From contig NZ_FOUZ01000005.1 of the NCBI RefSeq assembly GCF_900115015.1, positions 62,001 to 126,000 on the forward strand: a DNA stretch of 64,000 bases. The letters are read 5' to 3'. Below the pieces are notes generated by a model. That model saw nothing but the letters and a program-made list of their open reading frames with translations. It was not told where the DNA came from and made no database searches. Position numbers and translations under genes: made by a program. Positions 55,558 through 64,000 of this stretch are shown here, piece after piece. The DNA is from Algoriella xinjiangensis. Lineage in GTDB: Bacteria > Bacteroidota > Bacteroidia > Flavobacteriales > Weeksellaceae. How positions within the stretch are numbered: the first letter of the stretch is position 1; the number at the start of each line of letters is the position of its first letter.

Positions 55558-56541
55558 ATGCAATCCATACTTTTCATCTATAAAAATAAAAATTTAGCAC
55601 ATCAATTTGTAAAACATTTCAAATTGAATGGATATACTATTTATGAATTTTATGATGAAGAAATTCCATATTATGAGTTTTCAAGACTTCAACGATTTGA
55701 GAATATTTATTATCGCGTTGTAAAAAAAGATACACAACAAATACATAAAATTAATCACCGTAATTTTATCAATCTAAGTCAAACAAAATTAAAACAATTA
55801 CAAAAAAAGCAGCTAAAATTTGATGTTTGTTTTGTAATTCGTGGAGACTTAATTCCAGCAAATATTTTGCACTATGCACGTTCTATTTCTGATAAAATGA
55901 TCGATTATCAATTAGATGGTTTATCTGTTTCAAAAAAAATATTAGAATACAAAAATCTATTCAATCAAATCTATGTTTTTGATGAACAAGATGTAATTGA
56001 TTATCCTAATTTTGATTTAAAATCAACAACAAATTGTTTTTTTGAAGAACCGATAATTACGAAGACAATTGACTTTTCTTATATTGGTGTAAATACAGAA
56101 AATCGCTTCGAAATTTTAGAAGATTTATACCAAGAATTAAAATTAATTAATCCTCAATTTGAAATTGATTTTTATTTAAAACAAGATGAATTTCATGCCA
56201 AATCATCAGCTAAATTAAAGTTATTAGACAAACCGTTTACTTACGAGCAATGTTTAGAATTGAGCAATAAATCTCGAGTTTTAATAGATTTAAAAAGAGA
56301 AGAACACAACGGATTATCACTTCGTTTTTTTGAAGCAATGAATTATCAAAATAAAATAATTACAAATAATCAATCTGTTAAAGAATACGATTTCTATCAT
56401 CCAAACAATATCTTTGTGACAGATTATAAGGATATAAGTGGTTTAAAGGAATTTATCGCTTTACCTTACATGGATATAAAAAGAGAAATCAAAGAAAAGT
56501 ATAATTTTAAAAATTGGATTAAAAATTTATTTAACACATGA
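55558..56541 (+). CDS. Putative GT-B glycosyltransferase, copy 2 of a divergent tandem pair
   Basis: 327 residues. It aligns by eye with the previous protein: IYYRVVKK versus IYNRVVKK, NGLSLRFFEAMNYQNKI versus NGFTFRIIEASYLKKKI, and YDFYHPNNIFV versus LKFYHPDNIFI. The family (LPS biosynthesis, CgeB-like) is common in glycan loci. Specificity unknown. It overlaps the following GT32 gene by 4 nt. Confidence 0.62.
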   Translation: MQSILFIYKNKNLAHQFVKHFKLNGYTIYEFYDEEIPYYEFSRLQRFENIYYRVVKKDTQQIHKINHRNFINLSQTKLKQLQKKQLKFDVCFVIRGDLIPANILHYARSISDKMIDYQLDGLSVSKKILEYKNLFNQIYVFDEQDVIDYPNFDLKSTTNCFFEEPIITKTIDFSYIGVNTENRFEILEDLYQELKLINPQFEIDFYLKQDEFHAKSSAKLKLLDKPFTYEQCLELSNKSRVLIDLKREEHNGLSLRFFEAMNYQNKIITNNQSVKEYDFYHPNNIFVTDYKDISGLKEFIALPYMDIKREIKEKYNFKNWIKNLFNT

Positions 56542-57326
56542 TACCAAAAAAAATTCATTATTGTTGGTTTGGAAATAATCCTAAGCCAAAAATTGTAGAA
56601 ACATGTATTGCATCATGGGAAAAATATTTACCTGATTATGAAATTATAGAATGGAATGAAAGTAATTTTGATGTCAATCAAAATGATTTTGTTAAAACAG
56701 CCTATCAAAATAAAAAATGGGCATTTGTTTCTGATTTTGCAAGAGCCAAAGCATTGTATGAAAATGGAGGCTTTTATTTAGACACAGATATGGAAGTAAA
56801 AAATACGTTGAATGATTTTTTACATCATCGTGCAGTTTGCGGTTTCGAGATAAAAGGAATTCCATATTCTGCTTTTTGGGGAATAGAAAAAGGGCATATT
56901 CTTGCGCAGAAAATAATGAATTATTATTTGACAAATCAATATGCAGAAGAGCCAAATACAGCTATTTTTTCGAGATTATTAGTAGATGAGTTTGGAGCGG
57001 ATGCACAAAAAGATGAATATCAGAATTTGAAAGAAGGAATAGCTTTATATCCTTCTACTTATTTCTCTTTAGACTTACCAATTAACTATGTTACACATCA
57101 TTTTTCAGGATCTTGGCATGATAGCTGGACCTCAGAAAAAAATACATATAAAGAAATGGTGAATATGTACGGCGTTCTTAATGCTGTTCTTAATGAAAAA
57201 ACAGCTAAAGAGAAAGTGAAAAATGTAGTTTATAATCATAAAATTATAGAGATAAAACAGGTTTTGGATCAAATACCGACTCGTTATATTTTTAATTATT
57301 TGATTGATAAAATTTTTAAAAGATGA
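56538..57326 (+). CDS. Glycosyltransferase family 32 (capsular polysaccharide synthesis)
   Basis: 262 residues. IPKKIHYCWFGNNPKP at the N-terminus and the DXD motif in GGFYLDTDMEV are those of GT32 proteins. VTHHFSGSWHDSW is the usual C-terminal element. GT32 enzymes transfer hexoses from nucleotide donors. The 4-nt overlaps on both sides imply translational coupling. Confidence 0.87.
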   Translation: MIPKKIHYCWFGNNPKPKIVETCIASWEKYLPDYEIIEWNESNFDVNQNDFVKTAYQNKKWAFVSDFARAKALYENGGFYLDTDMEVKNTLNDFLHHRAVCGFEIKGIPYSAFWGIEKGHILAQKIMNYYLTNQYAEEPNTAIFSRLLVDEFGADAQKDEYQNLKEGIALYPSTYFSLDLPINYVTHHFSGSWHDSWTSEKNTYKEMVNMYGVLNAVLNEKTAKEKVKNVVYNHKIIEIKQVLDQIPTRYIFNYLIDKIFKR

Positions 57327-58165
57327 TGCAACGATTAAAAGATGCAATAGCAGTTTTATTAGGAAAAGCAAAAACAGAAAAAAGAAAGAACATTAATTTT
57401 ATCAATACAAATTATACTTCTACAGAACAAGAATTTTTAGATTCTATATCCATAGAATTTCTTTTTGCAGAATTTGGAGAAGATAGAGTAAATGGAGGAG
57501 GAAGTACTTTTGATGAAAAAAATAGATTAGATCCTTCTTTAAAAACATTACGTCATTATTTTCCGAATGCAAAATATACTGTTTATAGTGATTTTGATTT
57601 GAATATTGATGGTGTAAATCTAATCAAAGTAAAATCACCAGTCCTTCAGCCCGAACATCCAAGATACGGTTATCGTACTGCTGACTATTATAAATTTATG
57701 GGATTGTTAAATTCTGATGCCGATTTTAAATGTGTTCTTGATACAGATATGCAGATTATTTCTTCTGATATTATCGCTTTAATTCATTTAACAAAAAAAT
57801 TTGGATTTTGTGTACCGTATAACGATCGTCAATTACTGCGTCAGGATATGCAATTATCAAAAGATACACAATTGATAGAAGATGACTCAAAAGGTTTAGG
57901 GCATTCTTATAATCAAAGTCCGATGACTTTATGGCAAAAAGATAGTCGTGGTATGTTATTTTATGAAAATTGTGCAGAAATAATGAAAACTGATCCATCT
58001 AGAGCTTCTTTGGTGATGTGGAAATCTGCTTGGAAAACGGGGATTTATCCATATATTTTACCAAAACAATGGTGTGTTTGCGATGGTAATGAAGGTATAA
58101 ATGATGAGGTGATATTACATGTAGGACATAAAAGTATAAAAGAATATTACAATGATAATAGGTAA
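57323..58165 (+). CDS. Putative glycosyltransferase with DTD motif
   Basis: 280 residues with an N-terminal basic stretch (KAKTEKRKN). The middle has RYGYRTADYYKFMGL and FKCVLDTDMQI, a DXD site, so a GT-A fold is likely. It could be related to GT8, but I do not recognise the exact family. It overlaps the start of the SDR gene by 14 nt. Confidence 0.6.
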   Translation: MMQRLKDAIAVLLGKAKTEKRKNINFINTNYTSTEQEFLDSISIEFLFAEFGEDRVNGGGSTFDEKNRLDPSLKTLRHYFPNAKYTVYSDFDLNIDGVNLIKVKSPVLQPEHPRYGYRTADYYKFMGLLNSDADFKCVLDTDMQIISSDIIALIHLTKKFGFCVPYNDRQLLRQDMQLSKDTQLIEDDSKGLGHSYNQSPMTLWQKDSRGMLFYENCAEIMKTDPSRASLVMWKSAWKTGIYPYILPKQWCVCDGNEGINDEVILHVGHKSIKEYYNDNR

Positions 58166-58817
58166 AGGGTTAATCGCAAAACAGTTTCAGAATCATGATG
58201 ATGTTGTTTATTTTGCGTCTGGAGTTTCTAATTCATCAGAAACAGATAAAAATCAATTTCTTCGCGAAGAAAATTTAGTGAGAGAAACACTTAATAAATA
58301 TCCAAAACAATTGTTTATTTATTTTAGTACATGTTCTATATACGATTCTTCTAAGTATAATAGTTTATATGTCTTGCATAAATTACATATGGAAGAATTG
58401 ATAAAAGAAAATGCAGAAAATTACTTAATACTAAGAGTTAGCAATGCGGTTGGAGAAGGAGGTAATCCTAATCTTTTGATGAATTATTTAGCGAGACAAA
58501 TAAAATCTAATGCTACAATTACAATTCATAACAATGCAACAAGAAATCTAGTAGATGTTGAGGATGTACGAGATATTACGCTACAATATATAGCATCTAA
58601 TAATTGGAACAAAATTGTGAATGTTGCTTATATAGAAAATTTTTTCATTCCAGAAATCATTCAATCATTCGAAGAAAATCTAAACCTCAAAACAAATATA
58701 ATATCAGAAGATAAAGGTGAGCATTATTCCATTGATGTACACGAACTTGATTATGAATTTACTATCCAAGATAAATATGAATATTTAGCTAATCTTATTA
58801 AAAAGTATTATAGATGA
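58152..58817 (+). CDS. Short NAD-dependent epimerase/dehydratase-like protein
   Basis: 221 residues, short for an extended SDR. A degenerate nucleotide-binding start (MIIGKGLIAKQF) and a YxxxK pair (LYVLHKLHMEEL) with preceding FIYFSTCSIYDSS fit the family. LRVSNAVGEGGNPNLLMNYL and RNLVDVEDV are typical. It might modify a sugar, but its substrate is unclear. It overlaps its neighbour GT2 pseudogene by 4 nt. Confidence 0.72.
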   Translation: MIIGKGLIAKQFQNHDDVVYFASGVSNSSETDKNQFLREENLVRETLNKYPKQLFIYFSTCSIYDSSKYNSLYVLHKLHMEELIKENAENYLILRVSNAVGEGGNPNLLMNYLARQIKSNATITIHNNATRNLVDVEDVRDITLQYIASNNWNKIVNVAYIENFFIPEIIQSFEENLNLKTNIISEDKGEHYSIDVHELDYEFTIQDKYEYLANLIKKYYR

Positions 58818-59796
58818 AAGATTTAACCTCTATAATAATTCCAATTTATAAAGTTGAAGATTATTTAGAAGAGTGTTTAAAAAGCATAACAAATCAGACT
58901 TATGAAATATTTGAAGTGTTATTAATAAACGATGGCTCGCCTGATAATTCTGAAAAAAATATGTCTTGATTTTACAAAAAAAGGATAAACGTTTTAACTA
59001 TTTTTATAAAGAAAATGGAGGTGTTTCGAGTGCACGAAATTTAGGACTTGAAAAAGCAACAGGGAAATTTATTGTTTTTGTAGATTCTGATGATTGGGTT
59101 GAAGAAAATTATTTGAAGGATTTTGTTGATAACTATAAAAATGATACAACACTTATTATACAAGATTTAACAAAAGAAATTAATGGACAAATAAAAATTA
59201 ACCGATTAGGTTTTTTTGTAAATAAAGAATATAATTTTATAAATGATTTTGAAGAAATTATTAAAAATAGTCATATTCTGGAAGGATTTCCTGTTAATAA
59301 ATTTTTTGTAAAAGATACAATCACTGAAAATAAAATAAAATTTAAAGAGAATATTACACATAAAGAAGATGAGATATTTTGCTTAGAATATTATAAAACA
59401 ATTTCTAATATAAAGATTTTGAATGTGTCAAATTATCATTATGTAAATAGAGAAAATTCAGCAACATCAAGTCACCCTTCTTTTGAGTCAGAGTTTGAAT
59501 ATTTAAAAAATTATATTTTAAATATTGATTTTATGAGATTAAGAGTTGATGAAACAACGTTACTTATATTTAAAAAAGATCAGTTAAAGTTTAAGTTTAA
59601 TTATTTGATTTACAATATTTTATACTTAAAAGTGAAAGATAGAGCTAATCGAGTGTTAAATTTAAAAAAAATTTATGACGAGTTTATAAGTAATTATGAA
59701 ATGATAAATAAAACATTTATTCAAAAAGTTGATTTCTTTTTATTTCGCTTCAAATTATTTTACATTTTAGATGCTTTTATTAAACTTAGAAAATAA
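58814..59796 (+). pseudogene. Glycosyltransferase family 2 broken by two single-base insertions in A-tracts
   Basis: From ATG 58814 the frame reads a normal GT2 N-terminus (SIIIPIYKVEDYLEECLKSI, LLINDGSPDNSEK) and stops at TGA 58967. The C-terminal part continues in another frame (NYFYKENGGVSSARNLGLEK, FVDSDDWVEENYL). The A7 run at 58953-58959 and the A7 run at 58976-58982, each shortened by one base, restore the expected KICLDFTKKDKRF bridge. The downstream frame alone could start at TTG 58966 but would lack the donor-binding N-terminus. Sequencing or assembly error in homopolymers is the main alternative to a real mutation. Confidence 0.8.
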
Positions 59797-59802
59797 TTAA
59801 AA

Positions 59803-60735
59803 ATGGTAAAAAAAGAGAAACTTGCAATTGTTATTCCTTATTATAAACTTGATTATTTTAGAGAAACGTTATTGTCTATTCGTAATCAAACAAATCAAAA
59901 TTTTAATCTTTATATAGGAAATGATTGTAGTCCAAATAATCCAAATATTCTTATTGAAGAATTTAATGATATTATTACAGAATATAAATTATACAACGAT
60001 AACATAGGCGGTATAAATTTAAATAAACATTGGAATAGAAGTATTGATGACTTAGTAAGGAATGAAGAGTGGATAATGGTATTGTGTGATGATGATTTTT
60101 TAGATGAGACTTGTGTAAACGAATTTTATAATCATATCAACGAAATAAATGATTTAGGGATTAACGTAATTCGATATGCAACACGAATAGTTAATCAAAA
60201 TAATTCTTTAATATTAAATGAATTTAATCGTAATAAAAAAATTGAAGCTTCAATACATCTTTTTGAAGAAAAGATATTGGAAACAACAAGAAGTTCATTA
60301 AGTGAGTATATTTTCAGCGTAGAAGCATATAAAAAAAATAAATTTAAATCATTTGAATGTTCATTTGGCTCTGATAATGTTGCTTGGTTAGAATTTTCTG
60401 ATTTTAAGTCTATTTATTGTATTAATAATTGTTTTATTTATTACAGAAATTCAGAATTATCTGTTTCAGGAAACCCTACTTTAAAAGGAAAAAAAATGTT
60501 AGGAGAAATTCAGTATTTAAAATATCTGATTAAAAATTACAAAAATAAATTTTCTAAAAACACACAATTCTTATTATATGAAAGATATTACCATTATTTT
60601 AGAAGTCTATATAATAAAAGAGCTTTAATTAAAACAACTATTTTAATCTTGAAAATGATTCATAATTTAGGGTTAGATACAACGATTAAAATTATTAAAA
60701 ACAACAAAAATTATTTTAAGAAACTTTATTCTTAA
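59803..60735 (+). CDS. Glycosyltransferase family 2
   Basis: 310 residues. AIVIPYYKLDYFRETLLSIR and NFNLYIGNDCSPNNP are the GT2 N-terminus; IMVLCDDDFLDE is the metal site. The C-terminal part is basic and Asn/Lys-rich. Specificity unknown. Its stop codon and that of the opposite-strand gene lie in the same TTAA palindrome. Confidence 0.85.
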   Translation: MVKKEKLAIVIPYYKLDYFRETLLSIRNQTNQNFNLYIGNDCSPNNPNILIEEFNDIITEYKLYNDNIGGINLNKHWNRSIDDLVRNEEWIMVLCDDDFLDETCVNEFYNHINEINDLGINVIRYATRIVNQNNSLILNEFNRNKKIEASIHLFEEKILETTRSSLSEYIFSVEAYKKNKFKSFECSFGSDNVAWLEFSDFKSIYCINNCFIYYRNSELSVSGNPTLKGKKMLGEIQYLKYLIKNYKNKFSKNTQFLLYERYYHYFRSLYNKRALIKTTILILKMIHNLGLDTTIKIIKNNKNYFKKLYS

Positions 60736-61733
60736 CCCTCATAACGTTTCTTAAAAATTTTATAACCCAAATTAGTAGGTAGATTTAGTAATAAATTTTC
60801 CTTTTTTTGTGCTTTTGTAAAGTCAGAAGAAATATAATCAGAAAATGAAAGTGATGGTGCTTTTTTCATTCGATTATAGTTTATTTTAAAATAATCGTCA
60901 TCTTTGATAACCTTCCATTGCATTTGTAAAATCAAAGTTTTAAAATTTACAATCCATCCTCGTATCAATTTTCGTCGATTCAAATCCTTCGTTTCATTGT
61001 AAGATTTATTTACCCATTCTAAAATTGTTTGGTGATTTTCAGAATTCTTTTTTGTGCGATTAAAAATCACAGAATTTGCATGCAAATAATAATTATATGT
61101 GATATCATCAAGAATTGATAACGAATCTATTTTTTGCATCACATGAAACATCCACAACTCATCTTGAGCAAATAAACCAGCAACAAAATAAATTTTATTT
61201 GTTTTGATGAAATCTAATTCTACTAATTTATTCCACGAAGAAACAGGAAAATATCCTTTGCAATAAGCTTCAAAAATGGAAGAATTATTATTAAAGTTTT
61301 TATCAATAGATAAAGTTGCAAAACCAAAATCTTTAGTTGTGTTATCAAATGTATTTATCCAACGATTTTGTGCAATTACCATTTGTGTTTTATAGAGTAG
61401 TACATTATCAACACACTTTTCTATACAATCAGATGTAATTGTATCATCACTATCTAAAAAATAAATATATTTACCCGTAGAATTATCTATTCCTGTATTA
61501 CGAACAACAGATAAACCACTATTTTCTTGGTGATAAAGTAATTTGATATTAAGACTAGTATTATTCGCTATAAATTCTTCAATAATTGTAACACTATTAT
61601 CAGGTGTACAATCATTAATCAAAATAATTTCTAAGTTTTGATACGTTTGTGCTTTTACAGATTCTAAACATTTTAGGATAAATGATTCACATTTATAAAC
61701 AGGAATATTGATACTAACTAATGGCGTGTGCAT
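60732..61733 (-). CDS. Glycosyltransferase family 2, inverted in the locus
   Basis: 333 residues. VSINIPVYKCESFILKCLES, LINDCTPDNSVTI and YFLDSDDTI are the GT2 core; the C-terminal part is helix-rich. It is the only reverse-strand gene of the polysaccharide locus, so it needs its own promoter; the upstream region (61734-61866) is shared with the divergent glf gene. Specificity unknown. Confidence 0.87.
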   Translation of the reverse strand: MHTPLVSINIPVYKCESFILKCLESVKAQTYQNLEIILINDCTPDNSVTIIEEFIANNTSLNIKLLYHQENSGLSVVRNTGIDNSTGKYIYFLDSDDTITSDCIEKCVDNVLLYKTQMVIAQNRWINTFDNTTKDFGFATLSIDKNFNNNSSIFEAYCKGYFPVSSWNKLVELDFIKTNKIYFVAGLFAQDELWMFHVMQKIDSLSILDDITYNYYLHANSVIFNRTKKNSENHQTILEWVNKSYNETKDLNRRKLIRGWIVNFKTLILQMQWKVIKDDDYFKINYNRMKKAPSLSFSDYISSDFTKAQKKENLLLNLPTNLGYKIFKKRYEG

Positions 61734-61835
61734 AAAGGTTTAAGTTTTGTTGATACAAATTTAGAAAAATCTAGCAATATTTATTTTACAATTTAGGATT
61801 CTTGTAATAATGTGTTTATTACGAAGTTATTATTG

Positions 61836-61843
61836 TATTTTTG
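61836..61843 (+). promoter_or_regulatory. -7 box (TATTTTTG) of glf
   Basis: TATTTTTG lies 23 nt before the glf ATG at 61867, with TTT at 61815-61817 as a weak -33 element (18 nt spacing). Confidence 0.6.
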
Positions 61844-61866
61844 TTTCTTAATTGAAACCAAAAACT

Positions 61867-62976
61867 ATGAATCAAAAATATGATTATTTAATTATCGGTG
61901 CAGGAATATTTGGAGCTGTTTCGGCTTACGAATTAACCAAAAAAGGTTATAAATGCCTCGTTATCGAAAAAAGAAATCATATTGCAGGAAATTGCTTTAC
62001 ACAAAATATAGAAGGCATTAATGTACATAAATATGGTGCACATATTTTTCATACAAATGATGAAACGATCTGGAATTATGTAAATCAATTTGCTGAATTT
62101 AATCGTTACACAAATTCTCCAATTGCAAATTACAAAGGCGAAATTTATAATTTACCTTTTAATATGAATACCTTTCATCAATTATGGAATGTAAGTACGC
62201 CTGCCCAAGCAAAAGAAATAATTAAGAAACAGGCGGATGAATTTGGTGTTAAAAATCCATCTAATTTAGAAGAACAAGCTATATCGTTAGTCGGTATTGA
62301 TATTTACAATAAACTGATAAAAGAATATACAGAAAAACAATGGGGTACAGATGCTAAAAATCTTCCGGCATTTATTATCAAACGATTACCCGTTCGTTAC
62401 ACGTATGATAATAATTATTTTAACGATAAGTACCAAGGAATTCCGATTGGAGGATATACACAAATTTTTGAAAAATTATTAGAGGGTATTGATATTGAAT
62501 TAAATGTAGATTATTTCGAAAATAAAGAACATTATAATCAATTAGCCGATAATATTATTTACACTGGACCAATTGATGCATTTTTTGATTATCAATACGG
62601 AAAATTAAACTACAGAAGTTTACGTTTTGAGAATGAATTAATCGAGACGGAAAATTATCAAGGCGTTGCAGTTGTTAATTATACATCGCATGATGAAGCC
62701 TTTACACGTATTATAGAGCATAAACATTTTGAATACGGTAATCAGCCTAAAACGATTATTACGAGAGAGTATCCTGATGATTGGAACGATGAAAAAGAAC
62801 CATATTATCCGATAAATAATGAAGAAAATGATCAAATATTTTCTAAATATAAAGCATTAAGCACTCAAGTTTCTCATGTTGTTTTTGGCGGTCGATTAGC
62901 CGAATATAAATACTACGATATGCATCAAGTAATAGGTTCTGCGTTAGTTAAAATGAAAAATATTCCGAATAAATAA
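61867..62976 (+). CDS. glf: UDP-galactopyranose mutase
   Basis: 369 residues. FAD-binding YDYLIIGAGIFGAVSAYELT, HKYGAHIFHTND (flavin and substrate contact), the conserved IKRLPVRYTYDNNYF and YQGIPIGGYTQIF are Glf marks. It ring-contracts UDP-Galp to UDP-Galf, so the polymer probably contains galactofuranose. Codons upstream to TTG 61852 are in frame, but the ATG is preferred. Confidence 0.95.
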   Translation: MNQKYDYLIIGAGIFGAVSAYELTKKGYKCLVIEKRNHIAGNCFTQNIEGINVHKYGAHIFHTNDETIWNYVNQFAEFNRYTNSPIANYKGEIYNLPFNMNTFHQLWNVSTPAQAKEIIKKQADEFGVKNPSNLEEQAISLVGIDIYNKLIKEYTEKQWGTDAKNLPAFIIKRLPVRYTYDNNYFNDKYQGIPIGGYTQIFEKLLEGIDIELNVDYFENKEHYNQLADNIIYTGPIDAFFDYQYGKLNYRSLRFENELIETENYQGVAVVNYTSHDEAFTRIIEHKHFEYGNQPKTIITREYPDDWNDEKEPYYPINNEENDQIFSKYKALSTQVSHVVFGGRLAEYKYYDMHQVIGSALVKMKNIPNK

Positions 62977-62981
62977 AAGCC

Positions 62982-63875
62982 ATGTCAAATAATAAACCTG
63001 CAATTACTTTATTAATGTGTAATTATAATAATGCACATTATTTAAAAAAAGGAATAGAAAGTGTTTTAAATCAAACATTCAAAAATTTTGAATTGTTAAT
63101 TCTAGATGATTGTTCAACAGACGAATCTGTAGCAATTATACAAGAATATGTACCAACTGATGATAGAATTTCATTTTATCAACAAAAACAAAATGGTGGT
63201 TACGGACAAGCAATTTACGATAGTATTAATTTAGCTAAAGCAGATTATGTTGGTATTATCGATCCAGATGATGCACTAACACCTGATGCTTTAGAAGTAA
63301 TGTTGGGACGATTAAATGAAAAGCCACAACTTGTAGGTTTATATTCTCAACATTGGATTTGTGATAAAGATTTAAATCCTGTCGAAATTTGTAAAACAAG
63401 CACAAAAATACCAGAAGGGACAACTTATTTAGAGTACGGAAAATCTGCAATGACCCATTTTTTTGTTTTTAATCGCCTTAAATTTATCGAAAACGGAAAT
63501 ATAGATCGTACAATGCGCAATGCATTAGATCAAGATTGGTATTATAAAGTAGAGGAAGTAGGCGAAGTAGATTTTGTAGAAAAACCATTGTATTATTATC
63601 GCATTTCTCCGACAGGAATTTCTCAGGGTTTCAAGAAAAGTTACATTACATATCGCGATCATCATATAATCAAAGAAAGAGCTTTGGATAGACGTGGTGT
63701 AAAAGGAAAAAAGAGAAATGATATTTTAAATAAATCGAAATCAGAAGTGATGTATAAAAAATTTAATTACTTATTAAATGAAAAATCACCACGTTTTATT
63801 ATCCCATTAATCGAATGTTTTTATAGAAGTCCAATCTCTACTGCGCAAGCAATTTTATATAAAATAAAGAAGTAA
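62982..63875 (+). CDS. Glycosyltransferase family 2
   Basis: 297 residues. ITLLMCNYNNAHYLKKGIES, LILDDCSTDESV and VGIIDPDDALTPDALEV (metal DPDD) are GT2 core motifs; QNGGYGQAIYDSINLAKADY is also typical. Following glf by 5 nt, it may be a galactofuranosyltransferase, but this is position-based inference only. Confidence 0.87.
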   Translation: MSNNKPAITLLMCNYNNAHYLKKGIESVLNQTFKNFELLILDDCSTDESVAIIQEYVPTDDRISFYQQKQNGGYGQAIYDSINLAKADYVGIIDPDDALTPDALEVMLGRLNEKPQLVGLYSQHWICDKDLNPVEICKTSTKIPEGTTYLEYGKSAMTHFFVFNRLKFIENGNIDRTMRNALDQDWYYKVEEVGEVDFVEKPLYYYRISPTGISQGFKKSYITYRDHHIIKERALDRRGVKGKKRNDILNKSKSEVMYKKFNYLLNEKSPRFIIPLIECFYRSPISTAQAILYKIKK

Positions 63876-63876
63876 A

Positions 63877-64000
63877 ATGGATATTATCATCAAGTCATTT
63901 AATCGGCCATATTATTTGGATCGATGCCTTAAATCTATTTTACAAAATGTAAAAGGCAACTATAAAATAAAGATTATAGATGATGGTACGCCCCAAAAAT
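63877..64000 (+). CDS. Glycosyltransferase family 2, 5' fragment at window edge
   Basis: The frame opens at ATG 63877 and is still open at the window end. The 41 codons seen give MDIIIKSFNRPYYLDRC and IKIIDDGTPQ, a GT2 N-terminus. The rest lies outside the window. Confidence 0.75.
   Translation, partial: MDIIIKSFNRPYYLDRCLKSILQNVKGNYKIKIIDDGTPQK

Overview
The window looks like a chromosomal segment of a low-GC Bacteroidota bacterium of the class Flavobacteriia. The evidence is the AT-rich DNA, several TTG-N(18-20)-TAnnTTTG promoters of the Bacteroidota type, leaders without clear Shine-Dalgarno sequences, two GLPGLI-family proteins, a type IX secretion (T9SS) C-terminal domain, many outer-membrane barrels and a DUF3467 gene directly behind rpoC. 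A Weeksellaceae/Empedobacter-like host is my guess; nothing in the window proves the genus. No rRNA, CRISPR array, insertion sequence or prophage was seen.

Region 1 (1-18 kb) is housekeeping. It holds the end of a cation-efflux (CDF) gene, a convergent OmpW-like porin, an acyl-CoA dehydrogenase, rpsU-xerC-hpf, tRNAs Thr, Tyr and Gly, tuf, tRNA-Trp, and then the classical secE-nusG-rplKAJL-rpoBC block ending in a DUF3467 gene. Hairpins lie at the rplL/rpoB and rpoB/rpoC junctions, and rpoB appears to start at TTG.

Region 2 (18-31 kb) is mixed. It holds a 2-oxoacid dehydrogenase E2; a membrane-anchored TPR-AraC regulator overlapping a second TPR membrane protein, followed by a T9SS-exported protein whose promoter region carries a tandem 20-bp repeat; small beta-barrel proteins; an HtrA protease with a poly-Gln loop; and dapF-mltG followed by a BBE-type flavoprotein. 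Region 3 (31-40 kb, mostly minus strand) has a TonB-receptor-like barrel, two GLPGLI proteins around a nicotinamidase, a glycosyltransferase, an LpxL-type acyltransferase, an RluA-type pseudouridine synthase and panB.

Region 4 (40.3-64 kb) is a surface-polysaccharide (O-antigen or capsule) locus that runs off the right edge. UDP-glucose dehydrogenase and RfbB are followed by the Wzm/Wzt ABC exporter. Wzt has a C-terminal extension of the kind that recognises glycan ends. Next come a methyltransferase, a coupled ATP-grasp / NeuD-like acyltransferase / WecE-like aminotransferase module, GDP-L-fucose synthesis (fcl, gmd), a long run of mostly translationally coupled glycosyltransferases, and UDP-galactopyranose mutase. 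One GT2 gene is broken by what look like two single-A insertions in neighbouring A7 tracts, and one GT2 gene is inverted. Together the genes predict a heteropolysaccharide that may contain L-fucose, a 4-amino-4,6-dideoxyhexose, galactofuranose and possibly a uronic acid, exported by an ABC transporter. No Wzx/Wzy or initiating transferase is visible here.
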